Below are positions 20,608 to 31,242 of a stretch of DNA of 64,000 nt, piece by piece. Location of the stretch: contig NC_059358.1 of assembly GCF_019703515.2 (NCBI RefSeq), positions 50,052,594 through 50,116,593 of the forward strand, given 5' to 3'. The notes beneath the pieces are model-generated. The model was not told where the DNA came from. It made no database searches and worked only from the letters and a program-made list of their open reading frames with translations. The DNA is from Myxocyprinus asiaticus. Taxonomy: Eukaryota; Chordata; Actinopteri; Cypriniformes; Catostomidae. The position numbers and the translations under genes were made by a program. The first letter of the stretch is position 1. The number at the start of each line of letters is the position of its first letter.

Positions 20608-21022
20608 TGTAACATCCAAGTTCAGTACCCTCCTACCCACCACCAGAGGGAGCCCTCTCCCGAATAGTGATCATCACTCATTTCTTCTCTGCTCACTTCC
20701 TGTTTTCATTGTTATAAATAGCCATGCACTTCCACTTATACTTTGCGAAGTATTGCCAGTTAACCTGCCTTACCAAGCGTTTTCCCATTACTATTGCTGA
20801 TTGTTTTCATGTTATGACCATTGCCTGTTTTTCTGGAATTACTGCCTTTTGGATACCACTTTGTTTTGTTTGCCTTGTTGGACTGTCTTTTTGGTATATT
20901 GGATTTTACCGCCTGCTTACCGACTATGTCTATTTGCCTGCCGATTTGGATTGTTTGCTTGTGTTCTTAATAAACTTCCTGCACATGGATCCTAACACTG
21001 TCTCCATGGCCAGTTCATTACA
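20608..21022 (+). repeat. Gypsy-2A 5' LTR (415 bp)
   Basis: Starts TGTAACATCC and ends TTCATTACA. Contains a TATA box (20713-20720) and an AATAAA signal near 20969. This is the only complete LTR of the family here: those of Gypsy-2B are truncated (25213-25443) or internally deleted (29379-29617). Confidence 0.85.
20713..20754 (+). promoter_or_regulatory. Gypsy-2A TATA box and predicted RNA start
   Basis: TATAAATA at 20713-20720. The block GCGAAGTATT (20745-20754) sits about 30 bp downstream, where transcription should start, and is exactly complementary to the primer site at 21024-21033. Confidence 0.65.
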
Positions 21023-21023
21023 G

Positions 21024-21033
21024 AATACTTCGC
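21024..21033 (+). other. Gypsy-2A self-priming primer-binding site
   Basis: AATACTTCGC, one base after the LTR end (21022). Reverse complement of the predicted RNA 5' end at 20745-20754. Conserved in Gypsy-2B at 25445-25454. No tRNA 3' end known to me matches. Confidence 0.65.
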
Positions 21034-22360
21034 CATGAACATGGATCCAGCTGTAGTTTCACAGCTCCAGGCCGCATTCGTGCACCAGTGCAAGGTTTTA
21101 AGGGGTTACCAAGACCAGCTGAACAACTTACGAGCTGCCAACGAATGTTAAGCTTTGTTAACCGGTAAGCTTTGCTCTACCTGATAAGTTTGATGGTTCT
21201 GCTGAAAAATGCTGGGGATTTTTATGACAATGCAAAGTATATTTCTCAAATCAGCTTGAATCATTTGATCAAGACACCAGGAAATGTGCTTTTATGATGT
21301 TGCTGCTTACCGGCAAAGCTCTTGATTGGACCGCCGCTGTTTGGGATAAAGATCCTCAAATCCAGGCTTCATTTGATTACTTTGTTCAAAAAATCCACGA
21401 AGTCTTCGAGTATCCAGTGGGCAGCCAAGATATCTCTGTTCAGCTGCTTCACCTTCGCCAGGGTCATTGATCAGCAGCGGATTATGTAGTTCTGTTCAGG
21501 ACACTAGTGGCTCAGAGTGGGTGGAATGATGTCACTCTGAAGACTGTTTTCCTTGAAGGGCTTAACCTAAAACTCGGGACGGAACTGGTCTGCAAGGGTG
21601 AAGTTACTACTCTTTCTAAATACATAACCATGGGCATCAAGATGGATAACCTGCTTCAAAATGCTTCACAGACTCAGTTTCACTTCGCCTCTAATTCTAC
21701 AGTCTCAGTACATGTCCAGGCATCCACTGTATCACTCGAACCCATGCAAGTTGCTTACGCTCGTGTTTCTATGGAGGAACGCCAATGTTGATGCAACGAA
21801 AAGCTTTGCTTTTATTGTGGTTCACCGGTCATTTCAATGCTGCATGCCCACACAAGAAATCAAGTTCCCCTGAGTCAAGGCAGAATGTGAGTACCATGAA
21901 CACTGTATCACCCACCTCACATACATTTCTGTTACCTGTATAGGTCTCCATTGGTGATCATGCAAGATGTGTTACAGCATTAGTGGATTCTGGGGCTGCT
22001 GTTAATCTCATAAATCAGGAGATTGTACAAGAATTCAACTTAACTTCCCAACGATTAACATCACCACTGTTGACAATGCTCCTATTGGTACTGGCATAAC
22101 CCAACAGACTGTTCCTATAACCATCAAGATTGGACTTTTTCATGTAGCGAACATCTCACTATATGTCATCAACTCACCCATGCACGCTCTTATCCTGGGT
22201 CATCCCTGGCTGGCCATCCATGACCCATGGATATCCTGGAACTAAGGTGAGCTCACGCAATGGTCAAGTTTCTGTCATAAACATTGTCTCCATGTTGCTG
22301 TTTCCAGGCCTTGCATTATCACCAGTATTGAGATTCCTGAATCAAAAAAGGAGACCACGA
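21034..22360 (+). pseudogene. Gypsy-2A gag and protease remnant
   Basis: Gag starts at ATG 21035 or 21041 ([14 protein letters not shown]). It breaks after about 40 codons and is readable again at 21507-21791 (SGWNDVTLKTVF, TLSKYITMGIKMDNLLQN). The zinc knuckle is frameshifted (about 21800-21850; Gypsy-2B has CFYCGSPSHFNAAC). A protease LVDSGAAVNLI is present at about 21980-22015, and [12 protein letters not shown] at about 22193. Domain order matches Gypsy-2B. Confidence 0.75.
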
Positions 22361-23034
22361 TCACCAAGGAGTATGCAGAGTTCAGTGAAGTGTTTAGTAA
22401 GATCAAAGCTACACAACTTCCTCCTCATCGTCCATGGGACTGCGCCATTGAACTTCTGTCCAATACAGCTCCACCAAGAAGCCAGGTCTATGCATAGGTC
22501 ACGCCCTGAGACCCTCGCCTTGGAGAATTACATTGAGGAAGCTCTTGCCTCTGTTTACATCCGTCCCTCCACCTCCCCAGCTGCTGCAGGTTGCTTTTTC
22601 GTAGAGAAGAGGGATGGAGGTCTACGCCCCTATATCGACTATCGAGGCCTGAACTCTGTCACCATAAAATACCGTTACCCATTACCTTTTATCCCCTCAG
22701 CCCTTGAACAACTCCATGAGGCAAAGATCTATACCAAACTTGATCTAAGAAGTGCTTATAACCTCGTCAGGATCTGAGAAGGGGATGAATGGAAAACTGC
22801 TTTCATCACCACCAGGGGGCACTATATTTGGTCAATGCCGTATGGACTTGCTAACGCCCCCTCGGTTTTCCAGTCTTTTATTAATGAAATATTCAGAGAC
22901 TTACTGAATCATTGTGTGGTGGCCTAGATTGACGACATTCTCATCTACTCACAAGACATGGAACAACATATCCAGCAGGTCAAGACAGTCTTATCACGTC
23001 TCCAGGAACACCAACTATTTGTCAAGGCAGAAAA
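22361..23034 (+). pseudogene. Gypsy-2A reverse transcriptase, N-terminal part
   Basis: Open from 22163 to 22777 with [19 protein letters not shown] (about 22595-22650) and the first catalytic motif [14 protein letters not shown] (about 22733-22774). A stop follows. In the second catalytic box YIDD the tyrosine codon has become TAG (22925-22927), leaving IDDILIY. The sequence ends at [10 protein letters not shown], where DIRS-b starts. Confidence 0.85.
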
Positions 23035-23425
23035 ACGTCATGGTTACTTGCGTAACCTCCATTCCCTGATGGAGGGAACAAGACGTTGTGTCGATGTAGT
23101 GACACTAGGGGTCACTCTTGGGAGCCCGAGACACCTCTGGTCTTTGATAAAAGGCCAATGAAAATTGGCGAGTGGTATTTGCATGCCACTCCCCCGGACA
23201 TACGGGTATAAAAGGAGCTGGCGTGCAACCACTCATTCAGGTTTTATGCTGAGGAGCCGAGACAAGGTCCGGCCATTTCAGCGGGTAGTTCAACGTTGTG
23301 GCAGGAGGGACACAACGTCTCATTCCCTCCATCAGGGAACGGAGGTTACGCAAGTAATCATGATGTTCCCTATCTGTCACTCACTCGACATTGTGTCGAT
23401 GTAGTGACACTAGGGGTCCCTATAC
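23035..23425. repeat. DIRS-b left terminal repeat and internal complementary region
   Basis: Terminal repeat with the palindrome GGTTACTTGCGTAACC (about 23043-23058) and a TATA box at 23207-23214. The internal complementary region (about 23325-23425) joins the complement of the left end (GGTTACGCAAGTAATCATGAT) directly to that of the right end (GTTCCCTATCTGTCACTC), as expected for the bridge that circularises DIRS elements. Confidence 0.85.
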
Positions 23426-23755
23426 AAAATGCTGAAACTGGCTGAACTGTGTTAAGTGAACTGTTGGTGTGTGACGGGCAGACAACTGTGTGCCTCGTAG
23501 CCAGCGCACCAGGCTGACACGTAACCTCCCCCAACATAGTTATGAGTGTCAAACGGCCCTTTGGGGACAAGTTGACTACCCAAAAGATAGAGACAGGCTA
23601 GCCCAGTCTCGGCCTCTTTTCCCCTTCTTTTTTTCCACTCCCTAAAGAAAAGGGGGAATATCCGACTGGGCCGACCAGGTCAAGTCGGGGGGTGTCCCTC
23701 CCAAGGGGAAGACACCGCGGAGACCACACCTCACCCAAAGAGAGGGGGGGGATAT

Positions 23756-24621
23756 TTAAGTGGAAATACGACAGAGCGGCGTGATGACCACGTGATGTGT
23801 CCCGCGGCGCCATGCCCATCTCGTGACTCGAGTCTGAAGCCAGTGCTGAAGCGGTCTCATATGCATCAACCCGAGTGGGGTGGCCACCGCTGAGGATGCC
23901 ATATGCCCCAGGAGCCTCTGAAAGAGTTTCAGTGGAACTACTGTTTTCTGTTTGAACGCCTTCAAACAGGCCAGCACCGACTGTGCATGCTCGTTCATGA
24001 GGCACGCTGTCAACGAGACTGAGTCCAACTCCAAACCGAGAAAAGAGATGCTCTGAACCGGGAGGAGCTTGCTCTTTTCCCAGTTGACCCGAAGCCCTAA
24101 TCGGCTGAGGTGTGAGAGTCCCTGTGTACACACAACATGTCCCAAGAGTGAGCTACGATTAGCCAGTCATCGAGAATGCGAATGCCCACCTCCCTTAACG
24201 GGGCAAGAGCTGCCTCTGCGACTTTGGTGAAGATGCGAGGGGAAAAGGACAGACCGAAAGGGAGGAGCTTGTACTGATACGCCTGACCCTCGAATGCAAA
24301 CTGCAGGAAGGGTCTGTTTCGATGTAGAATCAAGACGTGAAAGTACGCATCCTTCAGATCTACCGCCGTGAACCAATCTTGATGCCGGACACTCGCCAGA
24401 ATGCGTTTTTGCGTCAGCTTGTCCGGGAGTCTGTGTAAAGCCCGGTTCAGTACTCGCAGGTCCAAGATTGGTTGCAACCCACCGCCTTTTTTCGGTACGA
24501 TGAAGTAGGGGCTGTAAAACCCCTTTGTCATCTCGGCCAGAGGGACAGGTTCTATCGCACCCTTCCATAGGAGGGTGGCGATCTCTGCGCGCAAGGTAGC
24601 AGTGTTTTCATCCTTCACCAA
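23756..24621 (-). pseudogene. DIRS-b reverse transcriptase
   Basis: Reads YSPYFIVPKKGGGLQPILDL (about 24510-24450), the first catalytic motif TAVDLKDAYFHV (about 24365-24330), YKLLPFGLSFSP (about 24270-24235) and a shortened second box RILDDWLI (about 24180-24155). Compared with DIRS-a the tyrosine of YLDDW and neighbours are deleted. The thumb with WEKSKLLP and SFLGLELDSVS follows in another frame (24145-23756). This is the most complete DIRS RT in the window, but inactive. Confidence 0.85.
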
Positions 24622-25212
24622 GGTGAAATGGATACTGCTGAACCTGGGCGGGTGCCTGGCGAACTGAATCGCATAGTTGAGTCAGACGGTCTGGATCTAC
24701 CATCGCGATGGATTGGAAAGCACAAGCCACGCATCCAAACTCGGCGCGAGAAGGACCAACGGGACAATCTCGTCGGTCATACTGGCAGGTAGGGCCTCGT
24801 GGCAGGGCGGAGCTCGAGGTGCCACAGCTTGTCATGGCCGTGCTGAGTCTAGGGACATCGAAGCACTTACCTGTCTCCTTGTGACCACCCCCGGAACAGC
24901 CTGGGACGAGGGAGGAAGAGGCCTATCCTCCTGACCCGTGGAGACTGTCACATCGGGGGCGGATTTGTGCCACAGCTGGGCGCGCAGGGGCGGGGAGACC
25001 GCCACTGGGGCGCCAGACCTACAAAAATGGAATGTTGGACGGTGGCCGTGATGACGGCCGTGCAAACCGGGTATGTGACCCAGGGAACAAGGAAACCACT
25101 CTTTTGCTGAACTGTTGGGTACTGCAGCCACTTGGGCATGTGGCGAAATCAAATGAAAAGGCAACAAAAGATTCTCCTCCCGGCCCTCCACTGGGGGATG
25201 GAGTGGTCTTCT
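24622..25212 (-). pseudogene. DIRS-b gag C-terminus and gag-RT linker
   Basis: Minus-strand text contains SGAPVAVSPPLRAQLWHKS (about 25030-24970), TGQEDRPLPPSSQAVPGVV and a Cys-rich GCVACAFQSIAMVDPDRL stretch (about 24740-24690), which lead up to RT in fish DIRS elements as I know them. Frames shift at about 24832. No catalytic motif; assigned by position and composition. Confidence 0.5.
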
Positions 25213-25443
25213 TACTGCTGATTGTTCTCTTGTTATGACCATTGCCTGTTTTCCTGGATTTACTGCCTTTGGATTCCCCTTTTTTTCGTTTGTCTTGTTG
25301 GACTGTCTTTTTGGTTTATTGGATTATACCACCTGCTTAACAACTACCTATATTTGCCTGCCGATTTGGATTGTTTGCTTGTGTACTTTAATAACCTTCC
25401 TGCACATGGATCCTGACACCGTCTCCATGGCCAGTTTGTTACA
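25213..25443 (+). repeat. Gypsy-2B 5' LTR, truncated
   Basis: Matches the second part of the Gypsy-2A LTR from about 20792 on and ends TTTGTTACA. The TATA box and RNA start are missing. The primer site AATACTTCGC follows at 25445-25454. Confidence 0.85.
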
Positions 25444-25459
25444 GAATACTTCGCCAAAC

Positions 25460-26557
25460 ATGGATCCAGCAGAAGTTTCACAGCTCCAGGCCGCATTCGT
25501 GCACCGGTGCGAGGTATTAAGGTATTAAGCTGAACAACCTACGAGCTGCCAACAAATGTTTGACCAATACATTCACTCACTACCAGCTTCCCATGCTAAA
25601 CCAGTAAGCTTTGATCTGCCTGATAAGTTTGATGGTTCTGCTGAAAAATGCTGGGATTTTCCAAGACAATGCAAGGTATTTTTCTCAAATCAGCCTGAAT
25701 TATTTGATCAAGACACCAGGAAATGTTGTTTTTTTATGTCAATGCTTACTGGCAAAGCTCTCGATTGGGCCACTGCTGTTTGGAATAAAGATACTCAAAT
25801 CCAAGTTTCATTTGATTACTTCGTTCAACAAATCCACGAAGTCTTCGAGTATCGAGCGGGCGGTCAAGATATCTCTGTTCAGCTACTTCATCTACGCCAG
25901 GGTCATCGATCAGCAGCGGATTATGCAGTTCTGTTCAGGACACTAGCGGCTCAGAGTGGGTGGAATGATGTCGCTCTGAAGACTGTTTTCCACAAAGGGC
26001 TTCACCTGAAACTCGGGATGGAACTGACCTGCAAGGGTGAACATACGAATCTTTCTAAATACATAACTCTGGCCATCAAGATTGATAACCTGCTTCAGAA
26101 TGCTTTACAGCCTCAGTTTCACTTCACCTCAAATTCTACAGTCTCAGTACAGGCCCAGGCATCCACTGTATCACCCGAACCCATGCAAGTTGCATTCGAT
26201 CATGTTTCCATGGAGGAACGCCAACGTCGACGCAATGAAAACCTTTGTTTTTACTGTGGTTCACCAAGTCATTTCAATGCTGCATGTCCACACAAGAAAT
26301 CAAGTTCTCCTGAGTCAAGGCAGCACTTGAGTACCATGAACATTATATCACCCATCTCACATAATTTTCTGTTGCCTGTAGAGATCTCCATTGGTGATCA
26401 TGTAAGATGTGTTACAGCATTAGTGGATTCTGGGGCTGCTGTTAATCTCATTAATCAGGAGATTGTTAAAGAACTCAACATACCCACCATTGAATGCTTT
26501 CCTAAGATTAACATCACCACAGTAGACAACACACCTATTGGTACTGGCATAACATAA
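25460..26557 (+). pseudogene. Gypsy-2B gag-protease
   Basis: The gag ATG is at 25460 ([13 protein letters not shown]), followed by an early stop near 25526 caused by a small deletion relative to copy A. The long frame 25556-26557 (333 codons) carries the capsid region (GKALDWATAVWN, ISVQLLHLRQGHRS), a complete zinc knuckle CFYCGSPSHFNAAC (C-x2-C-x4-H-x4-C, residues about 232-245 of that frame) and the protease active site ALVDSGAAVNLI near residue 290. It stops just before the second half of the protease, which is readable from 26580. Gag packages RNA; the protease matures the polyprotein. Confidence 0.85.
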
Positions 26558-26579
26558 ACTGTTCCTATAATCATCGAGA

Positions 26580-27896
26580 TTGGATTTTTTTCATGTAGAG
26601 AATATTCCACTATATTTCATCAACTCACCCAAACACGCTCTTATCCTGGGTCATCCCTGGCTGGCCATCCATGACCCATCGATATCCTGGAACCAAGGTG
26701 AGCTCACACATTGGTCAAGTTTCTGTCATAAACATTGTCTCCATGTTGCTGTTTCCAGGCCTTGCCTTATCACCAGTATTGAGAGTCCTGAATCACAGAA
26801 GGAGACCACAATTCCCAAGGAGTATGCAGAGTTCAGTGAAGTGTTTAGTAAGATTAAAGCTACATAACTTCCTCCTCATCATCCATGGGACTGTGCTACT
26901 GAACTTCTGTCCAATACAGCTCCACCGAGAAGCAAGGCCTATGCATTGTCATGCCCTGAAACCTTCGCCATGGAGAATTACATTGAGTAAGCCCTTGCCT
27001 CCAGTTACATCCATCCCTCCACCTCCCCAGCTGCTGCAGGTTTCTTTTTCATAGAGAAGAGGGATGGAGGTCTATGTCCCTGTATCGACTATTGAGGCCT
27101 GAACTCTGTCATCATAAAATATCGTTACCCATTACCACTTATCCCCTCAGCCCTTGAACAACTCAGTGAAGCCAAGATCTATACCAAATCTAAGGAGTGC
27201 TTATAACCTCGTCAGGATTCGAGAAGGGGATGAATGGAAGACTGCTTTTATTACCACCAGGGGGCACTATGAATTTTTGGTCATGCAGTATGGACTTGCT
27301 AATGCCCCCTCAGTTTTCCAGTCCTTTATCAACTAAATATTCGAGACTTACTGAATCATTGTGTGGTGGCCTACATTGATGACATCCTCATCTACTCACA
27401 AAACATGGAACAACATATCCAGCAGGTCAAGACAGTCTTATCACGTCTCCAGGAACACCAACTATTTGTCAAGGCAGAAAAGTGTGAGTTCCATACCTCT
27501 CATATCACTTTCCTGGGTTACAATATCAGCCATCAAGGTGTGGAGATGGATGTCTCAAAGGTAACAGCAGTCACTGAATGGCCTCGACCTTCTAAAATCA
27601 AGGAACTACAGTGGTTCCTGGGCTTTGCCAACTTCTATCGCCGTTTCATTAGGAATTACAGTACCATTGCAGCACCACTCACGTCGTTGCTCAAGGGAAA
27701 GCCAAGCAAGTTGCCATGGAACGATGCTACATACCAAGCCTTCATCTCCCTCAAGTCAAGCTTCACAACCGCTCCGATACTGAAAAATCCAGACCCCAAA
27801 CTTCCCTTAGTCGTTGAGGTAGACGCTTCAGATTGTGGGATTGGAGCAGACCTGTCACAACATCACGGAACACCAGGCAAGCTTATGCAGACATGA
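26580..27896 (+). pseudogene. Gypsy-2B reverse transcriptase and partial RNase H
   Basis: Protease end [12 protein letters not shown] (about 26640), then the RT start AEFSEVFSK (about 26825). FIEKRDGG (about 27048) and a damaged first catalytic region (LDLRSAYN reduced to TKS...) follow; the second catalytic box YIDD is intact at 27372-27383. The stretch 27363-27896 is open for 177 codons through [14 protein letters not shown] and the RNase H start [17 protein letters not shown]. The rest of RNase H is missing at about 27890. Stops at about 26866, 26987 and 27094. Confidence 0.85.
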
Positions 27897-28900
27897 TCCA
27901 CCTCACCTCCAAACTCACCCTGGGTCCATCCTGCCACCATCTGTCATCATAGCACCGATTAGCTGGGACATCATGGAGGAGATACAATGAGCACAACAGC
28001 ATGAACCATCACCACCTAACTGCCCCCCTACCAAGCACTACATACTCCAAGCTCTACGTCAGAGGACTATCCAGTGGGTCCACATTTCCCTGAGCAAAGG
28101 ACACCCTGGTTTCCAAAGAACTGTTACCCTGGTACGTAATTCTTTCTGGTGGCCATCGTTGATTCATGATGTGACTAACTATGTGAAGTCTTGTCAGGTG
28201 TGTGCCCAATCCAAGACCCCCAGAGAACTGCCCACGGGGTTGCTTCAACCACTGTCCATACCACAAAGACCATGGTCTCACCTGTCCATCGACTTCATTA
28301 CAGACCTGCCAAACTCCTATGGATATACTACCATTCTGGTAATAATTGATTGATTTTCTAAATCATATAGACTTGTCCCTCTCAAGGGTTTACCCACTGC
28401 CATGGAAATCACGAATTATTTGTTCCACCAAGTGTTTAGGATCTATGGATTACCAGAGGACATTGTGTCCGATCGAGGTCCACAGTTCACATCCCGAGTT
28501 TGGCAGGCATTCTGCAAACAGCTGGACATTAATGTGAGTCTCACCTCTGGTTATCACCCTCAGGCCAATGGATAGGTGGAACATCTAAACCAAGAGATTG
28601 GCAGATATCTTCGGAGCTATTGTAGCCGTGAACAGCAGAAGTGGAGCGATTTCCTGCCCTGGGCCAAATATGCACAGAATTCCCTCACTCATACTTCTAT
28701 GGGTTTAACACCCTTCCAATGCATGCTGGGCTACCAACCCCCGATGTTCCCTTGGTCAGGAGATCCTTCTATGGTGCTAGCAGTGGACAATTGGATTAGG
28801 CAAAGCGAGAGGGTGTGGGACAGTGCACATGTCCGGCTACAGCGAGCGGTCCGAGCACAACGCTTCCAGGCTGACTGACGGAGGTGCCCCCATCCCAACT
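27897..28900 (+). pseudogene. Gypsy-2B integrase
   Basis: Zinc domain [19 protein letters not shown]...CQVCAQSK (about 28095-28217). The catalytic core has the three acidic positions of the DDE triad: [12 protein letters not shown] (about 28290-28325), [15 protein letters not shown] (about 28468-28512) and [14 protein letters not shown] (about 28570-28600), where a TAG at 28573-28575 replaces a likely CAG codon just before the glutamate. Another stop is at 28351. [19 protein letters not shown] follows. It would insert the cDNA; here it is inactive. Confidence 0.85.
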
Positions 28901-29375
28901 ATGAGACAATACAGAGGGTCTGGTTGTCCACAAGGGATCTCAAGTTGTGGCTACCCTGCAGGAAGCTCAGTCCAAGGTATGTGGGTCAAATAAACCCAGT
29001 TACTTACCGTTTAGAGCTTCCTGCTAATTACCGCATTTCTCCTTCCTTCCCTGTGTCCTTGCTGAAACCCATCCACCCGATGTCTGGCTCTGGAACCACG
29101 GATTCTGAGCCTCCACCTCCATTGGAGGTAGATGGAGCCCCAGCGTATATGGTCAGAGAGATCATGGACTCAAGATGACGACGGAGCCAGATGCAATACT
29201 TGGTGGACTGAGAGGGCTACAGACCAGAGAAGAGATCATGGGTAGCCACCAAGGACATATTGGACCCGTCCCTGATCCAAGAATTTCATCATGCCCATCC
29301 TAATCGCCCAGCACCACGACCAAGGGGACGTCCCAGTAGAAGAACATCAGGAGTTGTTCGTAAATGGGGGGGGGG
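28901..29375 (+). pseudogene. Gypsy-2B integrase tail, chromodomain remnant and PPT
   Basis: [14 protein letters not shown] and [11 protein letters not shown] belong to the integrase C-terminus (about 28945-29085). The following [11 protein letters not shown] and [21 protein letters not shown] (about 29143-29245) fit a chromodomain (Y-x-V-x-x-I ... YLV-W-x-GY ... SW); two TGA codons break it. A purine run ending in ten G (29362-29375) just before the 3' LTR is the polypurine tract. The chromodomain places the family among chromoviruses. Confidence 0.75.
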
Positions 29376-29378
29376 TTC

Positions 29379-29617
29379 TGTAACATCCGAGATTGTTACC
29401 CCTCCTACCAACCACCAGAGGGAGCCCTCTCCCGAATACTAATACTTTGGAGACCCCTTTGTTCCGTTTGCCTTGTTGGACTGTCTTTTTGGTTTATTGG
29501 ATTATACCACTTAACAACTACCTCTATTTGCCTGCCAATTTGGATTGTTTGCTTGTATACTTTAATAAACTTCCTGCACATGGATCCTAACACCATCTCC
29601 ATGGCCGGTTCATTACA
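29379..29617 (+). repeat. Gypsy-2B 3' LTR, internally deleted (239 bp)
   Basis: Starts TGTAACATCC and ends TTCATTACA like the Gypsy-2A LTR but lacks about 170 bp in the middle, including the TATA box and RNA start region. Confidence 0.85.
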
Positions 29618-30596
29618 GAAGGTTAACATTATTAAAATGAATTGTATTCCAAAATTCAACTACCTGCTACAGTCTCTCCCTGTAGATGTCCCCCTCTCTT
29701 ATTTCAAGCAATTTTATAGCATAGCGAAGTCCTTCATTTGGAATGGTAAGCATTCTAGATTACATTTGAATAAGTTGCATAGGCCGACTCTGGGAGTGGT
29801 GATTACTGCTTTTGGAAAAGATCATGAGGCATCAGTGTATTACTCCCTGCTAATTCAGAGTCTGGGGGATGGAGCTTTAACTTCTATCAAGAGATTATGG
29901 GAGAAAGATTTAAACTTGGTATTGGAGGAAGGAGTGTGGTCTAGGATTTTAAAAAACATCAAGTCTGCATCTAGAGATGCAAGGGTGTGCCTTATGCATT
30001 CCAAGATTATACATCAATTCTATTGGACCCCCTCTAGATTGTATAGGCTCGGTTTTAAAGACACACCCACCTGCTGGTGATGTCAGTTGGAGGATGGATA
30101 TACAGCACATGTTTTTTGGTGGTGTGTTGAGATCCAGGGGTTTTAGATGAAGGTTCACAGTGTTGTGTGTGACGTGTTGGGCACTCGGATTTTGTTTTGC
30201 CCCAGACTCCGTGTTTTGGGCAATGGGGAGGTCATCAATATGGGGAACAAAAACATAAAGAACTGGGTCCTGACAAGTGGGATGGTTGCAAGAAAGATAG
30301 TTTCGAGGGGATGGAAGTCAGCTGGAGCACCCCCATTTCAGGAGTGGAGCATGGAGATGGGGAGGGTGGCAGCATATGAGGAAATTATATTTAGTAGACT
30401 AAATATCTGCTAATTTGGATTTGTTTTTTGGGAAGTGGGGCAAGTGGTTGTCATTCTTGGAGTGTTGTCGGGGAGAGGTAGCAGAGAGAGAAGTTTAGAT
30501 GTGTGTGATTATTATATATATTTTTTTATTTTTATTTAATTTTGTTTTTATTTTGTTTTTATACTTTTATTTTATTCATTTATTCTCTGTGAATAT
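29618..30596 (+). mobile_element. L1-clade LINE 3' fragment (L1-b)
   Basis: ORF2 after RT: KVNIIKMNCIPKFNYLLQSL (about 29622-29680), FYSIAKSFIWNGKHSRLHLN (about 29712-29772), then a C-terminal Cys/His cluster near 30070-30120 (CQLEDGYTAHVFWWC with a stop before it). A 3' UTR rich in T follows. The same text occurs on the minus strand in L1-c (about 48620-48780), so these are one family. The upstream part was removed on the Gypsy-2B side. Confidence 0.85.
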
Positions 30597-30780
30597 CAGA
30601 ATCAGAATGAGCTTTATTGCCAAGTATGCTTACACATACAAGGAATTTGTCTTGGTGACAGGAGCTTCCAGTACACAACAATACAGAAACAGCAACAAGA
30701 CTTTAAAAAAATAATTAAAATTGAATAAAAAATAGGTAAATATTGAAAAGAAAAACATTATATATAGTATACACAATAGA
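30597..30780 (-). repeat. Rex1 3' UTR end and tail
   Basis: On the minus strand it ends GGCAATAAAGCTCATTCTGA followed by repeated ATTCTG units. AATAAA is embedded in the tail. The same tail is found at 58984-59200. Confidence 0.85.
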
Positions 30781-30786
30781 CAAAAA

Positions 30787-30789
<3 letters not shown>

Positions 30790-30867
<78 letters not shown>

Positions 30868-30874
30868 TATATAA
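30790..30874. repeat. (TA)n microsatellite at Tc1 insertion site
   Basis: About 33 TA units and a short (CA)n run. Tc1 elements insert at TA. The matching right-hand (CA/TA)n tract is at 34043-34200. Confidence 0.9.
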
Positions 30875-31242
30875 AGTTGTGCTCAAAATTTTGCATACCC
30901 TGGCATTGATTTTGAAAATATGACTGATCATGCAAAAAAACTGTCTTTTATTTCAGGATAGTGATCATATGAAGCCATTTATTATCACATAGTTGTTTGG
31001 CTCGTTTTTAAATCATAATCATAACAGAAATCACCCAAATGGCCCTGATCAAAAGTTTACAAACCCATGAATGTTTGTCCTTGTTACAGACACACAAGGT
31101 GACACACACAGGTTTAAATGGCAATTAAAGGTTAATTTCCCACACCTGTGGCTTTTTAAATTGCAATTAGTGTCTGTGTATAAATAGTCAATGAGTTTGT
31201 TAGCTCTCACGTGGATGCACTGAGCAGGCTAGATACTGAGCC

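Larger units (their letters stand above)
20608..23034 (+). mobile_element. Ty3/Gypsy self-primed element, copy A (Gypsy-2A), truncated
   Basis: 5' LTR, primer site, gag, protease and the first two-thirds of RT, ending abruptly where DIRS-b begins at about 23035. Closely matches Gypsy-2B (25213-29617) through the shared part. It is more decayed in gag, with many stops before 21500. The remaining RT-RH-integrase and 3' LTR of this copy are not in the window. Confidence 0.85.
23035..25212 (-). mobile_element. DIRS1-like element, copy b (DIRS-b), truncated at its 5' (right) side
   Basis: Left terminal repeat plus internal complementary region (23035-23425), a 3' noncoding stretch, then minus-strand RT and gag-RT linker. 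RNase H and recombinase are deleted near 23756. The right terminal repeat is missing: the element ends at about 25212, exactly where a truncated Gypsy-2B LTR begins. It is inserted in Gypsy-2A RT. Comparison with the same site in Gypsy-2B (about 27480, GCAGAAAAGTG) fixes its left edge at about 23035. Confidence 0.85.
25213..29617 (+). mobile_element. Ty3/Gypsy self-primed chromovirus, copy B (Gypsy-2B)
   Basis: Nearly complete order: partial 5' LTR, primer site, gag with zinc knuckle, protease, RT, partial RNase H, integrase, chromodomain remnant, polypurine tract and 3' LTR. The 5' LTR lacks its first part, cut where DIRS-b ends. Stops are scattered through pol; several are transitions at CAG, CGA or TGG codons. 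The 3' flank (GAAGGTTAAC) lies inside an L1 element, so the insertion target was L1-b. Confidence 0.9.

Noticed and set aside
20608..29617. A tandem Gypsy dimer sharing a central LTR
   Set aside because: Left flank of Gypsy-2A (TTGCTGG) and right flank of Gypsy-2B (GAAGGTTAAC in L1-b) do not match, so they are not one insertion with a common target duplication.
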